From contig NZ_JACYTR010000044.1 of the NCBI RefSeq assembly GCF_014841215.1, positions 1 through 40,390 on the forward strand: a stretch of DNA of 40,390 nucleotides, in the 5' to 3' direction. Positions 24,677 through 34,218 of this stretch are shown piece by piece; positions within the stretch are counted from its first letter, which is position 1, and each line of letters opens with the position of its first letter. A program made the position numbers and the translations under genes. This DNA is from Pseudomarimonas arenosa. Its GTDB lineage: Bacteria; Pseudomonadota; Gammaproteobacteria; Xanthomonadales; Xanthomonadaceae. The notes below the pieces were generated by a model. It was not told the origin of the DNA. It saw nothing but the letters and a program-made list of their open reading frames with translations, and did not search any database.

Positions 24677-27193
24677 TTAGAACTGAGTCCCGAAGGTGAA
24701 CTGCAGGCGCTCGATCTGATCGTCATCCTTTTTCTTGATCGGCGTCGACAGGTTCAACACGATCGGGCCAATCGGCGCCTGCCACTGCAGGGCCACACCC
24801 GCCGAGGCGCGGAACTCGCCGACGTCGAAGGCGTCGAAATCGGCGAACACATTGCCGAAATCAAAGAACGCCGAGACTCGCGTGGTGTCGGAATCGAGCA
24901 AGGTGGGGAAGATCAGCTCCAGGGTGCCGGTGGTCTTGAACGAACCGCCCAAGGGCTGGCGGAACGAGCTGAACGGCGACGTGAAAGTTGGGCCGAGGGT
25001 GTTGTCTTCAAAGCCGCGAATCGAGCGCACGCCGCCGGCGTAGAAATTCTCGAAGAAGGGCAGCCCCTCGGCCGTAACGGTGACAACGTCGGGCAGGGTG
25101 TCGTCGTCTTCGATGCCCGGATACACGCCATCGGGGTACACCACGTCGCGGGTGAAGGACTTGCCATAGCTGTCGCCATAGCCGATTTCTGCAGCGGTCA
25201 GCAGCACGACCTTGGTGCTCAGCGGCCAGTAGCGCGCAAACTGGTAGTTCAGCTTGTAGTACTCGACGGTGGAGCCGGGCAGGGTGACTTCGGCGCCGAT
25301 GCGCTGGAAGGCGCCGCGGGTCGGATTGAAGAAGGCATTGCGCGAGTCGCGCGCCCAGGAGAGCTCCATGCGCCAGGCATTGAAGGTCTTGCTGCCCAAG
25401 GCATCGAGGTAGTCAATGAAAGGCTGCGGCGAACCGGCGCCAAAGCCATTCAAATTGCAATAGATGAAGCCCGGCGGCGGGTCCGGGAAGGGCAGCACGT
25501 TGCCTTCATCATCAAACTCGGGCGGCGGTGTGTTGACGTGGTTTGCCGGGCAACGTCCGTCAAACAGATTGATCTGATTGCGGTCGATGCCGAATACCAG
25601 ACCGATGGTGTCGGTCTCGGTGAGCGGAATGCCGAACACCGCTTGCAGCGCGCCGTTGTCGGAGGTGAAGCTCGCTACGTTCTGTTCGCCGGAATCGAGC
25701 TCACGGTAGATCAGGTTGTAGCCCAGCGACACCCCGTCATCGGTGAAATAGGGGTCGAGGTAGGAGAAGTCGACGCGCTTGACGAAGTCGTTGTTCTGCA
25801 CCGTAAAGGCAACGCGATTGCCGGTGCCGAAGAAGTTGTTCTGCTGCACCGACACCGAGGTGATCAGGCCGGAGAGCTGCGAGTAGCCGAGGCCGAACAC
25901 GAAGCTGCCCGAGGTGCGCTCCTTCATGCTGATCACCACGTCGACCTGATCGTCGGTGCCGGTGACTGCCGGAGTTTCGATACTGATGTCTTCGAAGAAG
26001 CCGAGCCGTTGCAGACGGATCTTCGAGCGGTCGATCGCCGCTTGCGAGAACCACATGCCTTCGAACTGACGCATCTCGCGGCGGATCACTTCGTCGGAAG
26101 TACGGGTGTTGCCCTTGAACAGCACGCGGCGCACGTAAACGCGCTTGCCCGGTTCGACAAAGAAGTTCAGCGACACCGTACGCTTTTCGCGGTTGATTTC
26201 CGGGATCGGCTGCACGCTGGCAAAGGCGTAGCCGATATTGCTCAGCACCGCGGTAATGGAGTCGGAGGTCAGCTCCAGCAGGCGGCGTGAGAAGGTGTCG
26301 CCGTTGCGCACCAACACCAGGCGATTCAGTTCCTCCACCGGGATGATGGTGTCACCGCTGATCTTCACCTCGTCGACGGTATAGACCTCACCCTCGCGAA
26401 TATTGGCGGTCAGGTACATCTCGCGACGGTCGGGGCTGATCGACACCTGAGTGCTTTCGACATTGAAGTCGACATAGCCGCGGTCGAGGTAATAGGAATT
26501 CAGTTTTTCCAGATCGCCAGACAGCTTTTCGCGCGAGTACTGGTCGTCACGACGATACCAGCTCAGCCAGTTGGTGGTGTCCGATTCCCAGCTATCGAGA
26601 ATCTCCTCATCGCTGAAAGTCTCGTTGCCGACGATATTGATGTGCTTGATCTTGGCCGCTTTGCCTTCCTTGACGTTGATGGTGACGTCAACGCGATTGC
26701 GGTCTAGATCAGACACCGAAGTGTCAATCGAGACGTTGTACTTGCCGCGATTGTTGTACTGCCGGACCAGCTCCTGGGTCACCCGCTCGAGCTGCAGACG
26801 GTCGAAGGTTTCGCCTTCGGACAGGCCGATGTCTTTCAGGCCCTTCAGCAGCTCTTCGCTCTTGATGTCCTTGTTGCCGCTCAGAATGATCTGATTGATG
26901 GCCGGACGCTCGGTGATCTGCACCACCAGAATGTCGCCCTGGCGTGACAGCGATACATCGTTGAAGAAGCCGGTGCGGAACAGGGCGCGAATCGCTTCGG
27001 CGGCGCGGGACTTGTCCACCACATCGCCTCGCTCGATGGGCAGATAGGTGAATACCGTGCCGCTGGAGATGCGTTGCAGACCATCGACCCGGATATCGGA
27101 GACGGTAAACGGGTCAAAAGTGTTCGACTGGGCCAGTGAACTGGCAGGCGCACAGGCAAGCGCCAACAAGATGGCAGCGGCTATTCTTTTCAT
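24677..27193 (-). CDS. bamA: Outer membrane protein assembly factor BamA
   Basis: Central subunit of the BAM complex that folds beta-barrel proteins into the outer membrane. From the ATG at 27193 (GGA seven bases upstream; a GTG two codons earlier is possible) it has 838 residues. Order: signal peptide ending SSLAQ (about 22), five POTRA domains to about residue 345, then a 16-strand barrel ending FTFGTQF with terminal Phe. The loop-6 motif reads IRGF instead of the common VRGF. One barrel loop (about 540-590) is unusually long and proline/aspartate-rich, with two Cys about 35 residues apart. The neighbours rseP and skp are in the standard order. Confidence 0.97.
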   Translation of the reverse strand: MKRIAAAILLALACAPASSLAQSNTFDPFTVSDIRVDGLQRISSGTVFTYLPIERGDVVDKSRAAEAIRALFRTGFFNDVSLSRQGDILVVQITERPAINQIILSGNKDIKSEELLKGLKDIGLSEGETFDRLQLERVTQELVRQYNNRGKYNVSIDTSVSDLDRNRVDVTINVKEGKAAKIKHINIVGNETFSDEEILDSWESDTTNWLSWYRRDDQYSREKLSGDLEKLNSYYLDRGYVDFNVESTQVSISPDRREMYLTANIREGEVYTVDEVKISGDTIIPVEELNRLVLVRNGDTFSRRLLELTSDSITAVLSNIGYAFASVQPIPEINREKRTVSLNFFVEPGKRVYVRRVLFKGNTRTSDEVIRREMRQFEGMWFSQAAIDRSKIRLQRLGFFEDISIETPAVTGTDDQVDVVISMKERTSGSFVFGLGYSQLSGLITSVSVQQNNFFGTGNRVAFTVQNNDFVKRVDFSYLDPYFTDDGVSLGYNLIYRELDSGEQNVASFTSDNGALQAVFGIPLTETDTIGLVFGIDRNQINLFDGRCPANHVNTPPPEFDDEGNVLPFPDPPPGFIYCNLNGFGAGSPQPFIDYLDALGSKTFNAWRMELSWARDSRNAFFNPTRGAFQRIGAEVTLPGSTVEYYKLNYQFARYWPLSTKVVLLTAAEIGYGDSYGKSFTRDVVYPDGVYPGIEDDDTLPDVVTVTAEGLPFFENFYAGGVRSIRGFEDNTLGPTFTSPFSSFRQPLGGSFKTTGTLELIFPTLLDSDTTRVSAFFDFGNVFADFDAFDVGEFRASAGVALQWQAPIGPIVLNLSTPIKKKDDDQIERLQFTFGTQF

Positions 27194-27236
27194 TGTCACG
27201 TCCGAAGTGGAAAGGTGCGAAGCAAGCTGGGGCGAA

Positions 27237-28592
27237 TCAACTCACGAGCCGCACGATATCGTTATAGAAGGCCAGGCCCATCAAACCGGCGAGAAAGACC
27301 AAGCCCACATATTGCCCGGCAACCAGCATGCGCTCGCTGACCGGGCTGCCTTTTATCATCTCGATAAGGTAATACAGCAAATGACCGCCGTCCAAGATCG
27401 GGATTGGCAGAAGGTTCATGATGCACAAGCTGAGCGACAGCACGGCGAGGAAAAACAGAAAGCCGGCGACCCCGGTCTGGGCCGAGGCATTGGCAAACTG
27501 AGCGATGGAAATCGGCCCGGAGAGATTGTTGAGGCTGGCCAACCCAACGATCATGCGTTTCAGCATGCCGAGAGTGGCGGCGCCGAGCTCGTAGGTCTCC
27601 TTGAACGATGCCCCGATGGCGTCGATCGGCCCGTAGCTCAGCACGACGTCATGTTTTGCCGATTGGCGATCTGGCGCAATGCCTACCCGCCAGACCTTGC
27701 TGCCGTCGCTCGCTGATTCGGCTTTCGGCTGCAGCTGGAAGTCCAGTCGCCCGCCATCGCGTTCGACCACCAGGGTGACCGCAGCACCGCCGTCCTCACG
27801 CGCATTGAGCACGCTGCCGATGCGGTCAAAGAAGTCGATGGCCTGGCCGTCGATGGAGATGATCCGATCACCGGCGCGCAGCCCGGCCTCGGCCGCAGCG
27901 CCGTCCTTGACTGCTTCCCCGACAATTGGCGGCAGCATCCATTGGCGCGGCATCAGGCCGACCTTGCGCATCGCCTGGCGTTCTTCCAGCGCCGGGTCGA
28001 TGCTGTCCAGGCCGAGCTCGACCTGTCGTATGGCGCCGTCGGCGTCGGCAACCTGCAGATCCAGCGCGCGGCGATCCATGACCGCTGCGGTGAGCTCGAT
28101 ATTCAGGTGGGTCCAGGTCGGCACCTCTTTGCCATCGACCTTGAGGATGCGGTCATCCAGCAGCAGCCCGGCCTGCTCGGCGATGCCGCTGGTGCGACCG
28201 ACGGTGGGTGAGTAGTCGCCCTTGCCGATCAGGAACATGGCCCAGAGCAAGAACAGGGTCAGGATCAGATTGAACAGCGGGCCGGCAAAGACAATGGCAA
28301 AGCGCTGGTAGACCGATTTCTGAGTAAACGCCTGCGGCAACTCGGCTTGTTTCACCTCGCCTTCGCGTTCGTCGAGCATTTTGACGTAGCCGCCCAAGGG
28401 CAGGGCGGCGACCACGAATTCGGTGCCGTTCTTGCCCAGGCGCCGCCACAACGGTGTGCCGAAGCCGACCGAGAAGCGCAGTACCTTGACGCCGCAGCGA
28501 CGCGCCACCCAGTAGTGGCCAAACTCGTGAAAGGTGACCAGCACGCCGAGCGCGACGATCAACCACCACACCGAGCCGAAAAACTCACTCAT
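27237..28592 (-). CDS. rseP: Site-2 protease RseP
   Basis: Intramembrane zinc protease; in E. coli it cleaves RseA to release sigma-E and also clears signal peptides. The 451-residue protein has HEFGH (22-26) in the first transmembrane helix and LDGGH (400-404) as the third-ligand motif. Two PDZ domains lie between (about 115-310), including EAGLRAGDRIISIDG. GAGG sits seven bases before the ATG at 28592. The dxr stop is 18 bp upstream, and bamA follows after 43 bp. Confidence 0.97.
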   Translation of the reverse strand: MSEFFGSVWWLIVALGVLVTFHEFGHYWVARRCGVKVLRFSVGFGTPLWRRLGKNGTEFVVAALPLGGYVKMLDEREGEVKQAELPQAFTQKSVYQRFAIVFAGPLFNLILTLFLLWAMFLIGKGDYSPTVGRTSGIAEQAGLLLDDRILKVDGKEVPTWTHLNIELTAAVMDRRALDLQVADADGAIRQVELGLDSIDPALEERQAMRKVGLMPRQWMLPPIVGEAVKDGAAAEAGLRAGDRIISIDGQAIDFFDRIGSVLNAREDGGAAVTLVVERDGGRLDFQLQPKAESASDGSKVWRVGIAPDRQSAKHDVVLSYGPIDAIGASFKETYELGAATLGMLKRMIVGLASLNNLSGPISIAQFANASAQTGVAGFLFFLAVLSLSLCIMNLLPIPILDGGHLLYYLIEMIKGSPVSERMLVAGQYVGLVFLAGLMGLAFYNDIVRLVS

Positions 28593-28610
28593 GAAACTGC
28601 CTCGTTCTGC

Positions 28611-29801
28611 TTACTTGCGCCGGCTGATGTCAGCCTGCGCCCATTGTCGCGCCTTCTGGTCCAGTTGTAGCCGGGTTTCAACGCAAGATCCGGCCTCCAG
28701 TGAAACCGCATTCAAGGTCGATTCGATGACCTCGGCGATGTCGAGGAAACCCAGTTGGCGCTGAAGGAAGGCTGAAACCGCCACTTCGTTGGCTGCATTC
28801 AATACCGTGGTACCACCGATGCCATGGCGCAAGGCCTCGAAGGCCAGCCGCAAACAGGGGAAGGCCTGCAGGTCGGGTGCTTCGAAGTCGAGTCGACTGA
28901 GGCGCACCAGGTCGAGTTCAGCGACCCCGGCGTCGATCCGCTCCGGCCAGGCCAGGCCGTAGGCCAGGGCGGTACGCATATCCGGGTTGCCAAGCTGGGC
29001 CAGGGTGCTGCCGTCGATGTAATGCACCAAGGAGTGCACGATGCTCTGCGGGTGCACCACCACCTCGATTTGCTCGGCGCGCAGATTGAACAGCCAGTGT
29101 GCCTCGATGACCTCCAGGCCTTTGTTCATCAGGCTGGCCGAATCCACCGAAATTTTCTGTCCCATCGACCAGTTCGGATGCGCGCAGGCTTGTTCGACCG
29201 TCACCTCGCGCAGGCTGTCGCGTGAGCGGCCACGAAACGGACCGCCGCTGGCGGTGAGTACGATGCGGCGGATATCCGGTCGCAATCCGGCGTTACGCGA
29301 GCCGGTCGGCAGGCATTGGAAGATCGCATTGTGTTCGCTGTCCACCGGCAGCAGCTCGCCGCCGCCCTCGTCCAAGGCCGCGCGCAATAGATCGCCGGCC
29401 ATGACCACTGATTCCTTGTTGGCCAGCAGGATGCGCTTGCCGGCGCGGGCAGCAGCCAGGGCCGAAGGCATGCCGGCGGCACCGACAATGGCGGCGATCA
29501 CGGTGTCGCAGGCCGGGTCGGCCATCAGCTCGGCCAAGGCCACCGGGCCAGCATGCGCCTCGGTGCTGAGGCCGCGCGCCGATAAGCCGGCCCGCAGGGC
29601 GGAAAACAGCGTCGCATCGGCAATCAGCGCATGACGCGGCCGATGCTCGGCGCATAGCTCGATCAGCTTGTCGACCTGCTGTCCGGCACTCAGCAGGTAT
29701 GGGCGGTAACGCTGCGGGTGCCGGCTGATCACATCCAGGGCACTGCGACCGATCGAGCCGGTGGCGCCCAGCACGGCCACCGATGTCATGCTGTCAGTCA
29801 C
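28611..29801 (-). CDS. dxr: 1-deoxy-D-xylulose 5-phosphate reductoisomerase
   Basis: Second enzyme of the MEP isoprenoid pathway, converting DXP to MEP with NADPH. The 396-residue protein (E. coli 398) starts with the nucleotide-binding GATGSIG (12-18). It carries the metal and substrate block [16 protein letters not shown], plus TASGGPFRG and the [19 protein letters not shown] region. The GTG at 29801 overlaps the cdsA stop as GTGA; the ATG at 29789 is the alternative start. Confidence 0.96.
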   Translation of the reverse strand: MTDSMTSVAVLGATGSIGRSALDVISRHPQRYRPYLLSAGQQVDKLIELCAEHRPRHALIADATLFSALRAGLSARGLSTEAHAGPVALAELMADPACDTVIAAIVGAAGMPSALAAARAGKRILLANKESVVMAGDLLRAALDEGGGELLPVDSEHNAIFQCLPTGSRNAGLRPDIRRIVLTASGGPFRGRSRDSLREVTVEQACAHPNWSMGQKISVDSASLMNKGLEVIEAHWLFNLRAEQIEVVVHPQSIVHSLVHYIDGSTLAQLGNPDMRTALAYGLAWPERIDAGVAELDLVRLSRLDFEAPDLQAFPCLRLAFEALRHGIGGTTVLNAANEVAVSAFLQRQLGFLDIAEVIESTLNAVSLEAGSCVETRLQLDQKARQWAQADISRRK

Positions 29802-30613
29802 AAACCCAACCAGAGCTTGCCGAGGGCGAATACCGGCAGGGCGGCAATCAGGCTGTCCAGGCGATCCAATGCCCCGCCGTGCCCGGGCAACAGGTCGCCC
29901 GAGTCCTTGGCGCCGGCCTGACGCTTCATCAGCGACTCGAACAGGTCACCGAGCACCGAGACCAGCCCGGTGAGCAAGGCCAGGGCGGCCATCGGCAGCC
30001 ATTGATGCCAGCCCACTCCCAGCAGGGGCATGGCGGCACTGGCGACCAGCATGACGCCGGCCAGACCGCCGAAGAATCCGGCCCAGGTCTTGCCCGGGCT
30101 GATGCTCGGCGCCAATTTGCGGCCACCGACACGGCTGCCGACGAAATAGGCAAAGGTATCTGCGGCCCAGACCAGCATCACGGCGTACAGCAGCCAGCCC
30201 GGGCCGTTCGGTTGTTCAGCATGCAGCAGGGCGGCGCCGCTCCAGGCCGGCACGATCAGCACGGTGCCGATGGTCAGCTTGATCAAGGCGTTGCCGCGAT
30301 TGCGAGCTTTACCGATCTCCGGCTTGGTCAGCCACAGGGCGGCCAGTATCCACCAGATCAGGCCGACCACGATCAACTGGCGCGCAAGGTCATTCCAATC
30401 AGCCCAGGCCAGCGCCGCCAGAAGCACGGCGTTGATCGCCACCACCAGGGCTCGGTGCAAGGTCTTGCGCAAGCCGGCGAGCAGGCCCCATTCCCAGATG
30501 CCGGCCAGCAACAGAATCGAGATCAGGGCCATGAACACGCCGGTGGGCATGTACAGCACGGCCATGATCGCCAGCGGCGCCAGCACCAGGGCGGTCAGCA
30601 CTCGCTGTTTCAT
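29798..30613 (-). CDS. cdsA: Phosphatidate cytidylyltransferase
   Basis: Inner membrane enzyme making CDP-diacylglycerol from phosphatidate and CTP, the precursor of all phospholipids here. The ATG at 30613 (MKQRVLTAL) overlaps the uppS stop as ATGA, giving 271 residues. Seven or eight hydrophobic segments are visible. The C-terminal family signature is intact: [20 protein letters not shown] followed by [14 protein letters not shown]. An open extension upstream of 30613 falls within uppS and is not part of the protein. Confidence 0.95.
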   Translation of the reverse strand: MKQRVLTALVLAPLAIMAVLYMPTGVFMALISILLLAGIWEWGLLAGLRKTLHRALVVAINAVLLAALAWADWNDLARQLIVVGLIWWILAALWLTKPEIGKARNRGNALIKLTIGTVLIVPAWSGAALLHAEQPNGPGWLLYAVMLVWAADTFAYFVGSRVGGRKLAPSISPGKTWAGFFGGLAGVMLVASAAMPLLGVGWHQWLPMAALALLTGLVSVLGDLFESLMKRQAGAKDSGDLLPGHGGALDRLDSLIAALPVFALGKLWLGL

Positions 30614-31362
30614 GACGCGGCTCCTGCCTTCAGTTGCTCGCTGATCAAGCCGAAGCGACGTTCGCGAGTGTTGAACCAATGCATCGCCCGATCCAGTTCG
30701 GCGGCATCCATGTCGGGCCAGAAGGCATCGGTGAAGTACAGCTCGGTGTAGGCCATCTGCCACAGCAAGAAGTTGCTGATGCGTTGCTCGCCGCCAGTGC
30801 GGATGAACAGGTCGGGCGGCGGCAGATCAGCCAGACACATCGCCTGGCTGAGCCGCGGCTCATCGATGTGCGCGACCTGCAGTTCGCCGTTGGCCACCTG
30901 GGCGGCCAGTCGGCGGCAGGCCTGCACGATGTCCCAGCGCCCGCCATAGCTGGCGGCGATGTTGAGCTGCAGGTGTGTGCCGCTCGCGGTGTGCTGTTCG
31001 GCGCGTTGCATGCGCTGCTGAATCGGGTCGCTGAATGCCTGGCGCTCGCCGATGAAGCGCAGCCGCACGCCGCGCCTGGCCAATTCTTCGACCTCGCGAT
31101 CCAGTGCCCGCATGAACAGTTGCATCAGGGCGCTGACTTCGTCCTGAGGTCGCTGCCAGTTCTCGCTGGAAAAGGCGAACAGGGTGAGCGCTTCGATGCC
31201 ACGGTCCAGGCACCAGTCGATGCAGCGATTGACCGCGCGCGCGCCTGCCCGGTGGCCGATGGTGCGCGGCCGATGCCGCGCCTTGGCCCAACGGCCATTG
31301 CCATCCATGACAATGGCGATATGACGAGGCGGCATACTGCCTGCCGATCCAGAAGCGTTCAC
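30610..31362 (-). CDS. uppS: Undecaprenyl diphosphate synthase
   Basis: Cis-prenyltransferase making the C55 lipid carrier for peptidoglycan and O-antigen. The 250-residue protein shows IAIVMDGNGRWAK (catalytic Asp20), FAFSSENWQRP, and RTGGEQRISNFLLWQMAYTE with the conserved C-terminal Arg/Glu residues. The start is either GTG 31362 (12 bp after frr) or ATG 31335; both leave the domain complete. Confidence 0.96.
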   Translation of the reverse strand: MNASGSAGSMPPRHIAIVMDGNGRWAKARHRPRTIGHRAGARAVNRCIDWCLDRGIEALTLFAFSSENWQRPQDEVSALMQLFMRALDREVEELARRGVRLRFIGERQAFSDPIQQRMQRAEQHTASGTHLQLNIAASYGGRWDIVQACRRLAAQVANGELQVAHIDEPRLSQAMCLADLPPPDLFIRTGGEQRISNFLLWQMAYTELYFTDAFWPDMDAAELDRAMHWFNTRERRFGLISEQLKAGAAS

Positions 31363-31374
31363 CCAGGCAGTGCC

Positions 31375-31932
31375 TCAGACTGCCATCAGCTCGTCTTCTT
31401 TGGCCTTCACCACGCCATCGACGTCCTTAACGAAGCGATCCGTCAGCTTCTGAATGTCGTCTTCGGCCTTGCGCTCTTCGTCTTCGGTGATCTGCTTGCT
31501 CTTCAGCAGTTCCTTGACGTGTTGAATGGCATCGCGACGAATGTTGCGAATGGCCACCTTGGCGTTCTCGCCCTCATGCGACACGTGCTTGGACAGCTCC
31601 TTGCGGCGCTCCTCGGTGAGCGGCGGCAGGATGATGCGGATGATCTGGCCGGCGGTATTCGGCGTCAGTCCGAGATCGGACGCGAAGATCGCTTTCTCGA
31701 CCGCCTGCACCATGTTCTTTTCCCACGGCGTGATGGTCAGGGTGCGGGCGTCGGCGATTGCCACATTGGCGACCTGCGACAGGGGTACATCCGAGCCGTA
31801 GTAGTTCACTTTCAGGCTGTCGACCAGGGCAGTGCTGGCGCGTCCGGTGCGCAGCTTGGTGAGATCGTGCCGGAGCGACTCGACGCTCTTGTGCATGCGC
31901 GTCTGCGCGTCTTTCTGGATGTCGTTGATCAT
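31375..31932 (-). CDS. frr: Ribosome recycling factor
   Basis: Splits post-termination ribosomes together with EF-G. From the ATG at 31932 (GGAG six bases upstream) it has 185 residues, the usual family length. LRTGRAST, the hinge region with NVAIADARTLTITPWEK, and LPPLTEERRKEL are recognisable. An in-frame ATG four codons earlier lacks a ribosome binding site. It lies 95 bp downstream of pyrH. Confidence 0.97.
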   Translation of the reverse strand: MINDIQKDAQTRMHKSVESLRHDLTKLRTGRASTALVDSLKVNYYGSDVPLSQVANVAIADARTLTITPWEKNMVQAVEKAIFASDLGLTPNTAGQIIRIILPPLTEERRKELSKHVSHEGENAKVAIRNIRRDAIQHVKELLKSKQITEDEERKAEDDIQKLTDRFVKDVDGVVKAKEDELMAV

Positions 31933-31970
31933 GCGTAGCTCCATCAGTGAGCGTTTAGCCGTGGGCCGGA

Positions 31971-31976
31971 ATCATA
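31971..31976 (-). promoter_or_regulatory. Possible frr promoter -10 box
   Basis: TATGAT on the minus strand lies about 40 bases before the frr start, in the pyrH-frr gap. No good -35 box is at 17 bp, so this is only a candidate internal promoter. Confidence 0.25.
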
Positions 31977-32027
31977 CGTGGCAACTGTCGTCGCCGCACC
32001 CGAGGCGGGCGGGGCGGCACGCTGCCA

Positions 32028-32765
32028 CTAGTTGAGGCGGTCGCGGGTGTGAACCAAGGTGCCGATGTCCTCTCCCTGCACGATGCGCATCAGGTCGCCC
32101 GGCTGCGCCATGTCGTAGATGCGCAGCGGAATGGCGTAGTCGCGGCACAGCGCGATGGCTGCGGTATCCATCACCCGCAGATCGCGGGTGATGACGTCCT
32201 CATAGCTCAGCCGCGCGTAGCGCTTGGCCTCGGGGTTTTTCTTCGGGTCGCTGTCGTAAACGCCGTCGACCTTGGTCGCTTTCAGCATCAGCTCAGCACC
32301 GATTTCCACTGCGCGCAGGGCGGCGGCGGAGTCGGTGGTGAAGAACGGATTGCCCGTGCCGGCGGCGAAAATCGTGATCCGACCTTTTTCCAGATGCCGG
32401 ATGGCACGGCGCCGAATGAAGTCTTCGCACACCTCATTGATTTTCAGCGCGCTCATCACCCGGGCGTAGGCGCCGAGCTTTTCCAGCGCGTCCTGCATGG
32501 CCAGGGCGTTCATCACCGTGGCCAGCATGCCCATATGGTCACCGGTGACCCGATCCATGCCGGCAGCAGCCAGTCCGGCGCCGCGGAAGATATTGCCGCC
32601 GCCAATCACCACGCCCACCTGGCAGCCGGCGCGGCTGATTTCCTGGATTTCCCGCGCCAGACGCTGCAAGACCTCGGGGTCGATGCCGTAGTCGAGCTTG
32701 CCGAGCAGGGCTTCACCGCTTAGTTTAAGAAGTATTCGCTTGTATTTCAGTGGCTTAGCGTTCAC
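32028..32765 (-). CDS. pyrH: UMP kinase
   Basis: Phosphorylates UMP to UDP; a hexameric amino acid kinase-fold enzyme regulated by GTP and UTP in related bacteria. The 245-residue protein has [24 protein letters not shown] and the [16 protein letters not shown] block. It begins with GTG at 32765; [14 protein letters not shown] aligns with family N-termini, which fixes the start despite a weak ribosome binding site. In E. coli rpsB and tsf lie directly upstream; here tilS does. Confidence 0.96.
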   Translation of the reverse strand: MNAKPLKYKRILLKLSGEALLGKLDYGIDPEVLQRLAREIQEISRAGCQVGVVIGGGNIFRGAGLAAAGMDRVTGDHMGMLATVMNALAMQDALEKLGAYARVMSALKINEVCEDFIRRRAIRHLEKGRITIFAAGTGNPFFTTDSAAALRAVEIGAELMLKATKVDGVYDSDPKKNPEAKRYARLSYEDVITRDLRVMDTAAIALCRDYAIPLRIYDMAQPGDLMRIVQGEDIGTLVHTRDRLN

Positions 32766-32797
32766 GGTCGGGGCCTGGGCGGAGACAAAACCCGCCT

Positions 32798-32806
32798 ATT
32801 CTAGCC
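32798..32806 (-). promoter_or_regulatory. Candidate pyrH promoter -10 region
   Basis: GGCTAGAAT on the minus strand, with TAGAAT as a -10 box, sits about 33 bases upstream of the pyrH GTG and overlaps the end of tilS. The same nine bases occur upstream of hflK (37059-37067). The -35 region is poor, so confidence is limited. Confidence 0.4.
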
Positions 32807-34156
32807 GGCTCTGCCCGGTTCGTCCGAGACTTTCTGCGCCGCAACCCAGCGCAGACGGCATTGATGGCGCTGCAGCCACGCTTCCAACGACGCAGAGAGC
32901 AGTACATCGCCTGCTGCCAGCAGTTCGCCGTCGGTGTTCCAGAGCAGGGGGATCTGTTCGCGCTCCCAGGGCGGCAGGCCCAGTGCCTGCAGGCACTTCT
33001 TCAATGAGCTGTGGTGGGTCCGGCCGGGCAGAAGCAGCCGCTCGCCGCCATGACGGGCGCTGACCCGCCAGGTCTGCGCCGCCGTGACGGGCGGTTCCAG
33101 GCTCAGTCGGCCGCCGCCGGGCAAGTCGCAGGGCTCAAGGCCGCTCCAGTCGCAGTCGCTCAGCTGCAACGGCGGGCTGGGTTCGGCGAGTCGCAGCAGG
33201 TCGCGATAGCAGCGCAGTTCGTAGCCCGACCAGATCAAACGAAAATGATCATCGGCCGATGAATCCGCGCTCGCAACGAGCTGCTGATGCAGGCGCGCGA
33301 TCAGACTGGCGGGCGGCACGGCAAAGCCGAGTCGACGGCACCAAGCACGCAGCACCTCGCCCAGGGCGAAGCGATCGAGTCCGTTCCAGACTGGCCAGCG
33401 CCTGACCTCCGGCGCCAGGGTGGCGGCGGCGGCCAGCCGCTGCTCGGCCAGTCGTTCACGATCCTCGCTCTCGGCCCGCAAGCGCTCGGCTGCGCTGGAC
33501 AGCAGCCGGTCAGCGTGCGGCCAGCGTTCGCTCAGAACTGGCAATACGCGATGGCGAATCCAGTTGCGATCGAGGCCAAGATCGGTGTTCGCAGGGTCTT
33601 CCAGCCAGTCGATCTGTTCGGCCACGGCATAGGCCCGCAAGCGGCTGCGATCGAGATCCAGCAGTGGGCGCCAGATCCAGCGCTGATCGGAGAAGCGGCG
33701 CAGCGCGCGCATGCCGGCCATGGCGCCGCTGCCGCCGCCGCGCATCAGCTGCAGCAGCAGGGTTTCGGCCTGATCCTGGCGATGATGGGCCAGGGCGATC
33801 AGCGCGTCAGGCGGAGTGGCCTCGGTGAATGCGGCGTAGCGCGCCGCGCGTGCTGCGCCTTCCAGGCCCAGGCCGGCGGCGCGATTGACCTGAACCGGCA
33901 ATCGCCGAAAGCCGACACCCAGGCGCTGGGCGAAGCGCTCGGCTCGATCGGCCCAGGTAGCCGAATCGGCGTGCAGCTGATGGTCAACATGCAACAAGCT
34001 CAGCGCGCCGGGGGGCAACAGGCGCGCCAGGGCATGCGCCAGCACGCATGAATCGAGGCCGCCGCTGAACCCCAGGTACAGCGGCCCGGCCGGCCGCTCG
34101 GCCAGCCGCGCACGCAGATGATCCAATACCATTGCGCCATGAGAGCGAGCATTCAT
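32801..34156 (-). CDS. tilS: tRNA(Ile)-lysidine synthetase
   Basis: Modifies C34 of the CAU-anticodon tRNA-Ile to lysidine, changing both its charging and its codon reading. The 451-residue protein has the PP-loop SGGLDS (31-36), HVDHQLHADS, HHRQDQAETLLLQLMRGGG and DPANTDLGLDRNWIRH. Substrate-binding and C-terminal domains follow. The start at ATG 34156 is 62 bp from the divergent miaA start. In E. coli tilS lies beyond accA, away from pyrH, so its position here at the head of the pyrH run is a rearrangement. Confidence 0.95.
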   Translation of the reverse strand: MNARSHGAMVLDHLRARLAERPAGPLYLGFSGGLDSCVLAHALARLLPPGALSLLHVDHQLHADSATWADRAERFAQRLGVGFRRLPVQVNRAAGLGLEGAARAARYAAFTEATPPDALIALAHHRQDQAETLLLQLMRGGGSGAMAGMRALRRFSDQRWIWRPLLDLDRSRLRAYAVAEQIDWLEDPANTDLGLDRNWIRHRVLPVLSERWPHADRLLSSAAERLRAESEDRERLAEQRLAAAATLAPEVRRWPVWNGLDRFALGEVLRAWCRRLGFAVPPASLIARLHQQLVASADSSADDHFRLIWSGYELRCYRDLLRLAEPSPPLQLSDCDWSGLEPCDLPGGGRLSLEPPVTAAQTWRVSARHGGERLLLPGRTHHSSLKKCLQALGLPPWEREQIPLLWNTDGELLAAGDVLLSASLEAWLQRHQCRLRWVAAQKVSDEPGRAG

Positions 34157-34157
34157 C

Positions 34158-34181
34158 CCGGCATCGTGCCGGAAAACCGGC
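34158..34181. other. Overlapping hairpins between tilS and miaA
   Basis: CCGGCA-TCG-TGCCGG (34158-34172) forms a 6-bp stem. Its right half can instead pair with the following CCGGC (34177-34181) across an AAAA loop, so two mutually exclusive hairpins exist immediately upstream of the tilS start. A control function is conjectural. Confidence 0.3.
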
Positions 34182-34218
34182 GCTTGTCCATGCCTGACGG
34201 CGCCTCGGGCAGTCGCCG

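Noticed and set aside
30634-31938. A 434-codon plus-strand open frame across uppS and frr
   Set aside because: Long, but antisense to two clear genes, histidine/alanine-rich in the manner of shadow frames, and without any known motif.
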